Assembly: GCA_902492755.1 (NCBI GenBank)
Contig: CABUNB010000003.1
Location: 1 to 64,000 of the forward strand
Reading direction: 5' to 3'
Length of the DNA stretch: 64,000 nucleotides
Origin: an uncultured Collinsella sp.
Lineage (GTDB): Bacteria; Actinomycetota; Coriobacteriia; Coriobacteriales; Coriobacteriaceae
In this document: positions 9,121 through 17,304 of the stretch, in pieces
Layout of the letters: each line of letters opens with the position of its first letter
Position numbering within the stretch: the stretch's first letter is position 1
The notes under the pieces: generated by a model
The model's input: only the letters and a program-made list of their open reading frames with translations
Database searches by the model: none
Told to the model about the DNA's origin: nothing
Position numbers and translations under genes: made by a program

Positions 9121-9155
9121 GCCCCGCGAGCAGTCTCCTGCCGCGGGGCTTTTTT
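9121..9155 (+). terminator. Intrinsic terminator of the SDR/MFS/Gfo-Idh operon
   Basis: Arms GCCCCGCG (9121-9128) and CGCGGGGC (9142-9149), then six T. Confidence 0.9.
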
Positions 9156-9216
9156 GACTACGTTGGTTATGATTTTCTTGGCCCGGGGCTATTTTGCGCC
9201 TCGGCTTGAATCGTCC

Positions 9217-9376
9217 GCCACGAAATGGGCCCATCTACTACGTTTAGCCGACTACCCTCAACCATGCCAATTTTCGCGAAATCAAAACCGCAGGTAGACG
9301 GCTTGCCGATTTTCGGAAAAACCAGGTATGGTCGACCCATACGGGTCAAACGTAGTAGATAGGCCGTTTTCGTGGC
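9217..9376 (+). repeat. 160-bp dispersed element, copy 1
   Basis: Outer arms GCCACGAAA / TTTCGTGGC and inner 13-bp arms ATCTACTACGTTT (9233-9245) / AAACGTAGTAGAT (9348-9360). The interior aligns with the reverse complement of a second 160-bp copy at 39033-39192, including the shared string CAGGTAGA and GCTTGCCG. No open reading frame or terminator is evident inside. It fills most of the 527-bp gap between the Gfo/Idh gene and tex, together with the hairpin at 9403. Confidence 0.8.
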
Positions 9377-9402
9377 ACAGCCCTAAAAAACAGTCTTTTT
9401 GA

Positions 9403-9510
9403 GTAGTCTTTTTGGGACGGGGCTCTTTTAGCTACCCCGGCAGTCAATCGGCCAAACCGTTCACTTCATAAGCCGGGGTAGCTAAAAGAGCCCCGTCCCA
9501 AAAAGACTAC
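9403..9510. repeat. 39-bp perfect inverted repeat
   Basis: Arms 9403-9441 and 9472-9510 are perfect reverse complements over 39 bp with a 30-nt loop. The arm contains the string GGGACGGGGCTCTTTTAGCT. A diverged copy lies at 38945-39013 in the same order relative to the other 160-bp element, and a half copy at 51482-51509. Confidence 0.9.
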
Positions 9511-9580
9511 TTGGGTGGGATGGCGGGTGGTATCCTTGGTAGCCCTGTGCTGCAAACGCACCTTAAACGCAAGGAGTTCC

Positions 9581-11728
9581 ATGAATCTTATCGCCCAACT
9601 CGCCCGCGAGCTCAACATTAAGGCTGCCAACGTCGAGGCGGCCGTCAAGCTCATCGACGAGGGTAACACCATCCCCTTCATTTCGCGCTACCGCAAGGAA
9701 GCAACGGGCGGCATGGACGACGTTGCCCTGCGCGCGCTCGATGAGCGCCTGTCCTACCTGCGCAACCTTGAGCAGCGTAAAGACGATGTCATCCTGCTCA
9801 TCGACGCTCAGGGCAAACTCACGCCCGAGCTCGAGCAGCAGATTCGCGAGGCCACACAGCTCCAGCGCGTCGAGGACCTCTACAAGCCCTACCGCAAAAA
9901 GCGCATGACCCGCGCGCAGAAGGCTCGCGAGGCCGGCCTGGAGCCGCTCGCCAACATGATCATCATGCAGGCATCGGCCAAGGGCAGCGCGCTCGATGCC
10001 GCCGCGGCCTACGTCAACGAGGAGGCGGGCTTCGACACCGCCGAGAAAGCGCTTGCAGGTGCGGCCGACATTGTGGCCGAGACGGTGGCCGAGGACCCCG
10101 AGAACGTCGCCGACCTGCGCGCCTTTACGCAAAACACCGCCGATATCGTCGTCGAGGCAACCGACCCCGCCGAGAAGACTCCCTACGAGCCCTACTACAA
10201 CTTTGCCGAGCCGCTGCGCCGCATCCCCAACCACCGCGTGCTGGCCATCGACCGCGGCGAGCGCGAGGGGAAGCTACGTGTGCGCGTAAACGTCGACGGC
10301 GCAGCTGCCACGGCGCGCCTCGGCAGCCGTTGGCCCCGACGCCAGGGCGTGTTTGCTCCCATCTTCGATGCCGCCATCGCTGACGGTTACAAGCGCCTCA
10401 TGGCCCCCTCGCTGGAGCGCGAGGCCCGCGCCAAACTCACCGTTCGCGCCCAAACCGAGGCCATCAACGTCTTTGCCAAGAATCTTGAGGGCCTGCTCTC
10501 GGCACGCCCCGTCCGCGGCGCCCGTGTGCTCGCGCTCGATCCGGGCTACCGCACCGGCTGCAAGGTCGCCGTCATGGACGAGACCGGCAAGCTGCTCGAC
10601 CACAGCGTGGTCTACCCCACCAAGCCGCGCCACGACGTCGCCGGCACTAAGCGCGAGCTCGCCCGCCTCGTCAAGAAGGACGGCGTCAACACCATCGTCA
10701 TCGGCAACGGCACCGCCAGCCGCGAGACCGAAGAAGTCGTCTCAGAGTTCATCGCCGAGCAGGCGCCTGGGCTGCGATACACCATCGTCAACGAGGCCGG
10801 CGCGTCGGTGTACTCCGCCTCCGAGCTCGCCAGCCAGGAGTATCCCGACCTGGACGTCACCGTGCGTGGCGCCATGAGCCTGGGCCGCCGCCTGCAGGAC
10901 CCGTTGGCAGAGCTCGTCAAGATTCCGCCCCAGTCCATCGGCGTGGGCCAGTACCAGCACGACCTTGACCAGGCCGAGCTTTCACGCACCCTGGGCCACG
11001 TGGTGGAGGACGTCGTCAACCGCGTGGGCGTCGACGTGAACACCGCGAGCGCGAGCCTGCTGGGATACGTTTCGGGCATCACACCGAGCGTGGCCAAGAA
11101 TATCGTGGCTTTCCGCGAGGAAAACGGTGCCTTTACCGATCGCCGCCAGCTTAAGAAGGTCCCCAAACTGGGACCCAAGGCATACCTCAACGCCGCAGGT
11201 TTCCTGCGCATCAGCGGCGGCAAGAACCCGCTCGACGCGACAAGCGTCCACCCCGAAAGCTACGAGGTGGCCACGGCCGTCCTGGAGCGCGCCGGCGTTG
11301 CGGCAAGCGAGCTCAGCCGCGGCGGCGTGCCCGATATCGAGCGCCGCCTGGGCAGCATCTCGGCGCTGGCAAGCGACCTGGACTGCGGCACCCTAACGCT
11401 CATCGACATCGTCAACGAGCTCAAGAAGCCCGGCCGCGACCCGCGCGACGACGCGCCCGAGGTGGTCTTTAGCCGCTCGGCGCTTTCCATCGACGATCTG
11501 GAGCCCGGCATGGAACTCAAGGGCACGGTGCGCAACGTTGTGGATTTTGGCGCGTTCGTCGACGTGGGCGTGCACCAGGACGGCCTCGTACACATCTCCA
11601 AGCTCGCCAACCGCTTCGTCAAGCACCCGAGCGACGTGGTGCGCGTCGGTGACACGGTCAAGGTGTGGGTCGAAAAGGTCGATCGCGACCGCAAGAAAAT
11701 CTCCCTCACCATGGTGCAGGGGAAGTAA
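9581..11728 (+). CDS. tex: Tex family RNA-binding transcription accessory protein
   Basis: 715-residue Tex/Spt6-like protein. The ATG at 9581 follows AAGGAGTTCC; a GTG or ATG further upstream would enter the hairpin at 9403-9510. Order of domains: N-terminal Tex domain with an ERKDD-type helical region (1-190), YqgF/RuvX-like nuclease fold (about 310-450, with ALDPGYRTGCKVAV), helix-hairpin-helix pair (about 480-560, SLLGYVSGITPSVAKNIV), and a C-terminal S1 RNA-binding domain (about 635-705, GTVRNVVDFGAFVDVGVHQDG). Length is usual for the family. Tex proteins bind nucleic acid and affect transcription and translation; it appears monocistronic. Confidence 0.95.
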   Translation: MNLIAQLARELNIKAANVEAAVKLIDEGNTIPFISRYRKEATGGMDDVALRALDERLSYLRNLEQRKDDVILLIDAQGKLTPELEQQIREATQLQRVEDLYKPYRKKRMTRAQKAREAGLEPLANMIIMQASAKGSALDAAAAYVNEEAGFDTAEKALAGAADIVAETVAEDPENVADLRAFTQNTADIVVEATDPAEKTPYEPYYNFAEPLRRIPNHRVLAIDRGEREGKLRVRVNVDGAAATARLGSRWPRRQGVFAPIFDAAIADGYKRLMAPSLEREARAKLTVRAQTEAINVFAKNLEGLLSARPVRGARVLALDPGYRTGCKVAVMDETGKLLDHSVVYPTKPRHDVAGTKRELARLVKKDGVNTIVIGNGTASRETEEVVSEFIAEQAPGLRYTIVNEAGASVYSASELASQEYPDLDVTVRGAMSLGRRLQDPLAELVKIPPQSIGVGQYQHDLDQAELSRTLGHVVEDVVNRVGVDVNTASASLLGYVSGITPSVAKNIVAFREENGAFTDRRQLKKVPKLGPKAYLNAAGFLRISGGKNPLDATSVHPESYEVATAVLERAGVAASELSRGGVPDIERRLGSISALASDLDCGTLTLIDIVNELKKPGRDPRDDAPEVVFSRSALSIDDLEPGMELKGTVRNVVDFGAFVDVGVHQDGLVHISKLANRFVKHPSDVVRVGDTVKVWVEKVDRDRKKISLTMVQGK

Positions 11729-11761
11729 ACCGCCAAAGCAAGGGTCCCCCCTCTCGCGACG

Positions 11762-11929
11762 TGCAAAATCGCGAGTATTCTGCAAATTCCACCGTTCCGG
11801 ATGCCCCTCAGAGACGAAAAAGCAAGAAACAGCCCCCGTTTTAGCGTCATCAGAGCCAAAACGGGGGCTGTTCCATGCTTCACCCAGCTGGTAAAAGCCT
11901 TTACCTTGCTGAATACTCTCAATTTTGCA
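11762..11929. repeat. Nested inverted repeat after tex
   Basis: Outer 24-nt arms (11762-11785 and 11906-11929, about three mismatches) and inner 15-nt arms AACAGCCCCCGTTTT (11828-11842) / AAAACGGGGGCTGTT (11858-11872). No T-run follows. The two-tier design resembles the 160-bp elements at 9217 and 39033, but the sequence is different. Confidence 0.65.
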
Positions 11930-11955
11930 CGGCGCAGGCGGGGGTACCTTTGTCC

Positions 11956-12127
11956 ACGGCAGGATATGGAAGCCTATCACCAACCTACCGGCAAGTTCGT
12001 GTCGGCAGCCCCGGCCTTTCCTTTGCCTAGCGCGACCCTCGCGAAGCGCGTGAGCGATAGGGAAAGGAAAGGCCGGGGCGAACAACCCGCGATGTAGTCA
12101 GCGTTCGCGTTACGGCAGGATATGGAA
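11956..12127. repeat. 16-bp direct repeats flanking an inverted repeat
   Basis: ACGGCAGGATATGGAA occurs at 11956-11971 and again at 12112-12127, where it forms the last codons of the aldolase gene (FHILP-stop). Between them is an inverted repeat with 26-nt arms (12008-12033 and 12054-12079, three mismatches, GC-rich outer part). The upstream copy may be a remnant of a duplicated gene end or a duplication made when the hairpin was inserted. Confidence 0.6.
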
Positions 12128-12814
12128 ACCGAGCGAGGCGATATCCTTGGCAAAACCGCGCACGGTATCGAGCGAGACCTCGTACGGGTCACGGCCGATG
12201 TTCTTACGCTTGGCCAGGATGCTGTTGGGCACCGTGATGATCTGGCAACCGCATCCTTCCGCCTGGTAAATATTGATAAGCTCACGCGTGGACGCCCACA
12301 GGACCTCGCAGTTGGGCTTGGCGGCGGCCTTCTTCACCGACTCCGTCATAAACGGAATGGGATCGACGCCGGTGTCAGCGATACGGCCGGCAAAGAGCGA
12401 GATGATGGACGGCGTCTCGGCATCAACGGCCTCGACCATCTCGTCGACCTGCGTAGGCGTAAAGATGGTGGTGACGTTGACCTTGATACCGTCGGCAGAA
12501 AGCTTGCGCGCCAGCTCGGCGGTGGACTCACCCTTGGTGGTCACGCACGGAATCTTGACGTAGACGTTCTCGGCCCAGGTAGCGATCTCGCGGGCCTCGA
12601 CCCCCATGGTCTCGACGTCGTCGGCAAAGACCTCAAACGACACGGACACATCGGTGATGTGAGCCAGGACCTCCTTGGCAAACGCGCGGTAATCCGTCAC
12701 GCCGCCCTTCTTCATAAGGGACGGGTTGGTCGTGAAACCCTGAACGTTGCCGTTCTCGTACATGTCGAGCATGCCCTCGAGGTTTGCACCGTCAGCGAAC
12801 ACCTTGATTGCCAT
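12110..12814 (-). CDS. TalC/Fsa-type transaldolase (fructose-6-phosphate aldolase-like), copy 1
   Basis: 234-residue class I aldolase of the small transaldolase family. The ATG at 12814 follows GGAATC; an upstream start would only add a basic octapeptide. NVQGFTTNPSLM (23-34) is the family signature and Lys87 in VKIP is the Schiff-base lysine. Family enzymes split fructose 6-phosphate to dihydroxyacetone and glyceraldehyde 3-phosphate or act as true transaldolases; the motif does not decide which. It lies downstream of the PTS operon but beyond the terminator at 13048-13081, so it probably has its own promoter. About 75 percent of residues look identical to the second copy at 15409, indicating a paralogue pair. 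Confidence 0.9.
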   Translation of the reverse strand: MAIKVFADGANLEGMLDMYENGNVQGFTTNPSLMKKGGVTDYRAFAKEVLAHITDVSVSFEVFADDVETMGVEAREIATWAENVYVKIPCVTTKGESTAELARKLSADGIKVNVTTIFTPTQVDEMVEAVDAETPSIISLFAGRIADTGVDPIPFMTESVKKAAAKPNCEVLWASTRELINIYQAEGCGCQIITVPNSILAKRKNIGRDPYEVSLDTVRGFAKDIASLGFHILP

Positions 12815-13047
12815 CTGCCTGATTCCTTTCGCTTGCACACGGCCGGTAAACTGCTAAACACTTTACCTACGTTTATCAAGGCGTGAGCTGCGGTTTTTTA
12901 TCTTCTCGGCGAACGGTTTTGCAGTTTTACCATTTTTATATCGACACCCCAGCGGCAAAACGTTTTTGCTGATCATCGCGGTTGATTCCGTTCGCGGCGC
13001 AGAGACAGCGCTTCACCGATGCGTTTTCACAACCAGTCCAAAACAAA

Positions 13048-13081
13048 AAGCGGTGACGCCTCATTTGAGACGTCACCGCTT
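13048..13081 (-). terminator. Terminator of the PTS operon
   Basis: Arms AAGCGGTGACG (13048-13058) and CGTCACCGCTT (13071-13081). On the minus strand the stem is followed by TTTTTGTTTT. Elsewhere in the 324-bp gap 12815-13138 I see only an A/T-rich stretch that may hold the promoter of the aldolase gene. Confidence 0.85.
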
Positions 13082-13138
13082 CCGTGTAGGAGCCGGTTAT
13101 CGGAGCTCCGCCCGATTAGGGCTTAACGTATGCCTGGA

Positions 13139-14530
13139 TTACTCTTCCTCAACGTGATTGATCACAGCACCCTTGGTGTGGATGAAGTTGGGGACGAAGG
13201 CGACGATCAGAAGGACAGCAAGAATCGCGTAGACACCGGTGGTACCGAAGGCCTCGGCAGCGCGGCCAAGCGTAATACCAATGACGGAGAAATCGAAGTC
13301 GCCGAACGTAGTGTTCTTGAAGCCAAAGACGTCAAGAACGGGCAGGAGCAGGGCCGGGGCAAAGGTGATGAGCAGGCCGTTGACGAAAGCGCCAAGAGCT
13401 GCGCCCTTGCGACCGCCGGTAGCATTGCCGTAGATGCCCGCGGTAGCACCGCAGAAGAAGTGAGGAACCATGCCCGGGATGATGAAGATGCCCAGGGTAG
13501 CGCCCACGATGAACATACCGACCACGCCACCGATAAAGGAAGCGACAAAGCCGAGGATGACGGCGGTGGGAGCATAGGGGAAGAAGACGGCGCAGTCGAC
13601 GGCGGGGATGGCACCGGGGATCAGCTTGTTGGAGATGCCCTGGAAAGCCGGGACCAGGTCGGCAAGGATCATACGAACGCCGTTATAGACGATGGTGACA
13701 CCAACGGCAAAGGACAGGGCACAGGTCAGGGCATAGACAATCACGTTGTCGCCGCCAGCGGTCTTGGTAACGACCGCAGGATCTGCGATGTAAGCGGCGA
13801 AAGCGGTAACCAGGTAGAAGAAGGCCATGGTAAGAGCCGTGGAGATGGTAGTGTCGCGCAGGAAGGCGAACTTCTCGGGAACCTCGATCTTCTCGGTGCT
13901 GTTCTCCTCGGCGTCCTTAGCAAAAAGCGTACCGACTGCAGCGGAGATGTAATAGGCGAGTGAACCGAAGTGGCCCATGGCGATTTCATCGCCATCGGTA
14001 ACCTTCTCGGTGAAACGCTGACCAACGGCGGGAAGCATAGCGCTCACGAGGCCCAGGAACATGCCGCCCACGATGACAAGCTGGACATCCTGGAAGCCAG
14101 ATGCCTGCAGAACGGCAGACAGCAGGCAGGCCATAAACATGCTGTGATGGCCCGTCAGGAAGATGTACTTAAACTTGGTAAAGCGGGCAATGATAATGTT
14201 CACGACATAGCCGAGAATCAGGATCATCATGGTCTGAACGCCGAGGACGCTCTGAGCCATCGAAACAACGACCTCGTTGTTGGGCACGACGCCGGTGATG
14301 TGGAAACCGGTCTCGATGAAGGTACCCAGCGGAGCAAGGTTCTCCTGAACAACAGCGGCGCCGGCGGACAGCATGATGTAACCAAGAATGGGCTTCAGGG
14401 TGCCCGTCATCACCTTGTGGGCAGGACGCTTAAGCGCGACAAGGCCCACAAAGGCAAATAGACCCATAATCCACGCTGGCTTGGTCAGAATCGATTGGAT
14501 AAACTCAAGTATGGGAAGGATGGCTTGCAT
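13139..14530 (-). CDS. PTS ascorbate-family (UlaA/SgaT) transporter subunit IIC
   Basis: 463-residue integral membrane permease of the phosphotransferase system. The ATG at 14530 is preceded by GAAAGGAAGC. The sequence carries UlaA-family hallmarks: FLTGHHSMFMACLL (third quarter of the N-terminal half), FQDVQLVIVG, and the C-terminal GIYGNATGGRKGA loop, with about 11 membrane segments. It is last in a minus-strand unit of aldolase, IIA, IIB and IIC. UlaA-family permeases carry L-ascorbate, but no ascorbate lactonase, decarboxylase or epimerase is nearby, so a different sugar acid or pentitol-like substrate is likely. Confidence 0.88.
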   Translation of the reverse strand: MQAILPILEFIQSILTKPAWIMGLFAFVGLVALKRPAHKVMTGTLKPILGYIMLSAGAAVVQENLAPLGTFIETGFHITGVVPNNEVVVSMAQSVLGVQTMMILILGYVVNIIIARFTKFKYIFLTGHHSMFMACLLSAVLQASGFQDVQLVIVGGMFLGLVSAMLPAVGQRFTEKVTDGDEIAMGHFGSLAYYISAAVGTLFAKDAEENSTEKIEVPEKFAFLRDTTISTALTMAFFYLVTAFAAYIADPAVVTKTAGGDNVIVYALTCALSFAVGVTIVYNGVRMILADLVPAFQGISNKLIPGAIPAVDCAVFFPYAPTAVILGFVASFIGGVVGMFIVGATLGIFIIPGMVPHFFCGATAGIYGNATGGRKGAALGAFVNGLLITFAPALLLPVLDVFGFKNTTFGDFDFSVIGITLGRAAEAFGTTGVYAILAVLLIVAFVPNFIHTKGAVINHVEEE

Positions 14531-14601
14531 CTGCGCTTCCTTTCTCTCTAACGTGGGCGCGTTTCCCTCTTCCACAGGGAACCGCCCTTTTTTGTGCCGC
14601 T

Positions 14602-14877
14602 TTAGGCGTTAGCGGCGGCCGCCTTGATTGCCTCGAGGGCGTCTTCGCGGATCTTCTTCTTGTTCACATAGCTGCGAACGATCACAACGTTGCCGTGGAG
14701 CTCGGGGGCGAGTTCTTTAACGGTGATGAACAGATCCGGATTTGCGGAAGAAGCACCGTTCAGGTCCATAGACTCAACGTCGGCCTTGATGCCCTCCTCC
14801 TCGCAAAGCTCCTCGACTTTGCCAGCGAGCATCAGGCTGGACCCGATGCCGTTTCCGCATACGGTGATGATATGCAT
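14602..14877 (-). CDS. PTS subunit IIB, UlaB/SgaB type
   Basis: 91-residue cytoplasmic phosphocarrier. The P-loop begins with VCGNGIGSSLM and Cys7 is the phosphorylated residue. Length and motif match the lactose/ascorbate-type IIB fold. It passes phosphate from the IIA histidine to the substrate entering through the adjacent IIC. It lies 71 bp upstream of IIC and 75 bp downstream of IIA on the same strand. Confidence 0.9.
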   Translation of the reverse strand: MHIITVCGNGIGSSLMLAGKVEELCEEEGIKADVESMDLNGASSANPDLFITVKELAPELHGNVVIVRSYVNKKKIREDALEAIKAAAANA

Positions 14878-14952
14878 GGCAACCTTCCTCTCCTACACGT
14901 GACGGTTTTCCGTCTATCCAAAAGCGGCGACGCATCGCCGTGCCATTAAGGC

Positions 14953-15399
14953 CTAAAAGAATGAACGCATGGTCTCCAAAACCTGCTCGGGCGTATCGCA
15001 TGCGCTGAGCTTGGCAACGCAGTCCTCGTCCTCGAACATCTGCGAAAGCTCCGCCAAGCAGCCAAGATGAGCCTTGGGGTCGGGTGCGCAAATACCCACG
15101 AGCACGTGAACCGGATCGAAATCCTCGTGTCCAAACGCAATGGCAGGGTCAAGCGTGACGATACAGATCCCCGCTTCACTCACATTGCCATCTGCCTGAG
15201 CGTGGGGCATGGCGATGCCCTCTTCCAAGACCATATAGGGGCCGAATTTGTGAACCGATGAAATCATGGCGTCAACATAGCTCTGGTCGCATTTGCCAGC
15301 GTCTACGAGCAACTTACCGCATGCCTTGATCGCTTCCTCCCAGTCGGAGGCCTCGACGTGGCAGGCAACAAGCTCGGGCTTAAGAAGATCGGTCAGCAT
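14953..15399 (-). CDS. PTS subunit IIA, UlaC/mannitol-fructose type
   Basis: 148-residue IIA domain. His66 in GIAMPHAQ is the phosphorylated histidine; the following IVTLDPAIAFGHEDFDPVHVLVGI strand pair is typical of the fold, whose members also serve as PTS-regulation domains. It takes phosphate from HPr. The gap to the upstream aldolase gene is 9 bp, so the four genes 16119 to 13139 form one operon. Confidence 0.9.
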   Translation of the reverse strand: MLTDLLKPELVACHVEASDWEEAIKACGKLLVDAGKCDQSYVDAMISSVHKFGPYMVLEEGIAMPHAQADGNVSEAGICIVTLDPAIAFGHEDFDPVHVLVGICAPDPKAHLGCLAELSQMFEDEDCVAKLSACDTPEQVLETMRSFF

Positions 15400-15408
15400 G
15401 CTCGTCCC

Positions 15409-16119
15409 CTACTCCTCGGGCAGGATATGAAAACCAAGCGCCTGAATGTCGCGGGCAAAGCCCTTGACCGTATCAAGCGAGTACTCAAGCAAATCTTTCC
15501 CGAAATTCTTGCGTTTGGCAAGAAGGGCATTGGGGACCGTAATGATCTGGCATCCAACGGACTCCGCCTGGAAGATATTGAGGACCTCGCGCGTAGACGC
15601 CCAGAGAACCTCGGCAGCAGGCTTAACGGCAGCCTTCTTTACGGACTCCGCCATGAGGGGCAGCGGATCGACGCCGGTATCGGCAATGCGACCGGCAAAG
15701 ATGGACAGAATAGAGGGGGTCTCAGCAGAGACGGCATCGACAAACTCGTCGACCTGCTCGGGCGTGAAGATAGTGGTGACATTCACCTTGATGCCGTCGG
15801 CAGAAAGGCGCTTGACCAGCGCGGCAGTGGACTCACCCTTGGTGTTGAGCGCCGGGATCTTAACGTAGACGTTGTCTGCCCAGGTTGCGATCTCGCGAGC
15901 CTCGGCTTCCATACCCGCCTCGTCGTCGGCGAATACCTCAAAAGAGACCGACACATCAGTAATGTGCTCAAGAACCGTCTTGGCAAAAGCGCGGTAGTCG
16001 GTCACGCCGCCGGCCTTCATAAGGGAAGGATTGGTCGTGAAGCCCTGAACGTTGCCATTGTCATGCATGTCAAGCATGCCCTCGAGGTTAGCGCCGTCGG
16101 CAAACACCTTGATCGCCAT
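15409..16119 (-). CDS. TalC/Fsa-type transaldolase, copy 2 (first gene of PTS operon)
   Basis: 236-residue paralogue of the aldolase at 12110, with the same NVQGFTTNPSLM signature and Schiff-base Lys87. The ATG at 16119 has GAAAGGACC upstream; an in-frame upstream start would put the initiation region in the operator area. It heads the operon with IIA, IIB and IIC, so its substrate is probably a ketose phosphate made from the sugar the PTS imports. No isomerase or kinase is encoded here, so either the imported phosphate is already a ketose or the missing step is elsewhere. The C-terminus has two extra Glu after the shared FHILP end. Confidence 0.9.
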   Translation of the reverse strand: MAIKVFADGANLEGMLDMHDNGNVQGFTTNPSLMKAGGVTDYRAFAKTVLEHITDVSVSFEVFADDEAGMEAEAREIATWADNVYVKIPALNTKGESTAALVKRLSADGIKVNVTTIFTPEQVDEFVDAVSAETPSILSIFAGRIADTGVDPLPLMAESVKKAAVKPAAEVLWASTREVLNIFQAESVGCQIITVPNALLAKRKNFGKDLLEYSLDTVKGFARDIQALGFHILPEE

Positions 16120-16147
16120 GTTCGGTCCTTTCTCATCTAACACTATT

Positions 16148-16224
16148 GCTATCGAAAGCCTTCTTCTTTGTTTCAAAAGCTTTTCGGTTTTCTTTTATAA
16201 ACCATTTCAAAAGCTATCGAAAGC
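16148..16224. promoter_or_regulatory. Repeated operator candidates between PTS operon and DeoR gene
   Basis: GCTATCGAAAGC occurs twice (16148-16159 and 16213-16224) and TTTCAAAAGCT twice (16171-16181 and 16205-16215), the second pair fused into one site at 16205-16224. The divergent gap 16120-16467 is A/T-rich compared with its surroundings. Such TTTC-rich direct repeats fit a DeoR/GlpR-type operator controlling the aldolase-PTS operon. The rest of the gap shows nothing I can name. Confidence 0.55.
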
Positions 16225-16467
16225 TCAATTGTCAACTTTCCGTGAACGGTCGAATATCGGGCGTGAACGTACTTCTTTTGGGCGGCACCTTCAGAATGAG
16301 ACTCTTTATAGCCCGTTTACGTGCGAACTATCTGCTACGCATGCATTTGTGACATGCCATTCCGTTCTTTTGATTCATCCGAATTTGCCTTGTTCTTTTC
16401 ATATCGATACGTTATATTTCGATTACGAAAGGCGCATCTTTTACCTTTTGTTCAAAAGGAGCGGCAT

Positions 16468-17259
16468 ATGGCATCTACTTCAGACCTTTCACCGGCCGAG
16501 CGTCAGCGATTTATCATGAATTGGCTGGCCGAAAAGCCAAATATCTCGGTATCCGACATCGTTCGCCGTTTTTCGGTTTCGGAAGTCACCGCACGACACG
16601 ACCTCATCTCGCTGGAATCCGAAGGCAAGCTGCGTCGCGTACGCGGCGGAGCGGTATCGCTTTCTCGCTCCAACGCAATCTCGTATCCCGAAGAGCGCAT
16701 CAATGTCCAAGTCGAGGCCAAGGAAGCCATCGCCGCAACCGCAGCAACTCTTGTTGATGATGGCGATGTTCTGGTAATTGATATCGGCACCACAGGCTTT
16801 TACTTCGCTAAGGCCCTCATGGACAAGCGTGAGATCACCATTATCACCGGCGATCTTGCAATCGCGAACTACGCCAGCTTCAATCTCCCCAATGCTTCGG
16901 TAGTGCTGCTGGGCGGCTCCGTGCGCAAGGGCCACCTCTATCTCGCGGGCGCACTAACGCTCGACTGCATGAGCAAACTACATGCCGACAAGGCATTTGT
17001 CAGTGCCGACGGATTCCACCCCGACCACGGTTTTACCGTCGAGCACGACTTCTCGGCCATGATCAAGCATATGTACCTTACCAACTCAAACCAGGGCTAC
17101 ATGATGGTTGACCAGGGAAAGTTCAATAAGACCAGTTTTTATCAGTCCGCGCAGATCGATGACCTCGACGGCATCATCGTTGATGGAGACGACGAGGGCA
17201 TCATGACGGCGGCGATCGAGAGCAGTCGCAGTCATCCCAAGCTCTATATTGCAAAATAG
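16468..17259 (+). CDS. DeoR/GlpR family transcriptional regulator
   Basis: 263-residue sugar-phosphate-responsive regulator. The ATG at 16468 follows AAAAGGAGCGGC. The N-terminal helix-turn-helix is at about residues 27-60 (SVSDIVRRFSVSEVTARHDL, then the RRVRGGA wing), and the C-terminal DeoR sensor domain contains VLVIDIGTTGFYFAK and VVLLGGSVRKGHLYLAG, the sugar-phosphate isomerase-like fold. It is divergent from the aldolase-PTS operon and presumably represses it until a phosphorylated intermediate appears. The first part of the gene lies in less GC-rich DNA than its neighbours. Confidence 0.9.
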   Translation: MASTSDLSPAERQRFIMNWLAEKPNISVSDIVRRFSVSEVTARHDLISLESEGKLRRVRGGAVSLSRSNAISYPEERINVQVEAKEAIAATAATLVDDGDVLVIDIGTTGFYFAKALMDKREITIITGDLAIANYASFNLPNASVVLLGGSVRKGHLYLAGALTLDCMSKLHADKAFVSADGFHPDHGFTVEHDFSAMIKHMYLTNSNQGYMMVDQGKFNKTSFYQSAQIDDLDGIIVDGDDEGIMTAAIESSRSHPKLYIAK

Positions 17260-17262
17260 CTC

Positions 17263-17303
17263 AAATGGCCGGGTCGCCCCCACTGCGGGCGACCCGGCCA
17301 TTT
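17263..17303. terminator. Bidirectional terminator between DeoR and HAD genes
   Basis: Perfect 17-bp arms AAATGGCCGGGTCGCCC (17263-17279) and GGGCGACCCGGCCATTT (17287-17303), serving the convergent genes. Confidence 0.85.
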
Positions 17304-17304
17304 A

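Noticed and set aside
9157..9580. Insertion sequence remnant, because of the long inverted repeats before tex.
   Set aside because: No transposase fragment or flanking target duplication was found. The elements are short and fully palindromic, unlike IS ends.
11393..12085. Degraded third aldolase gene on the minus strand, because a frame there contains GFHILP like the end of the two aldolases.
   Set aside because: Only about 16 nt match. The rest of the frame is antisense to tex and the hairpins; treated as a direct repeat instead.
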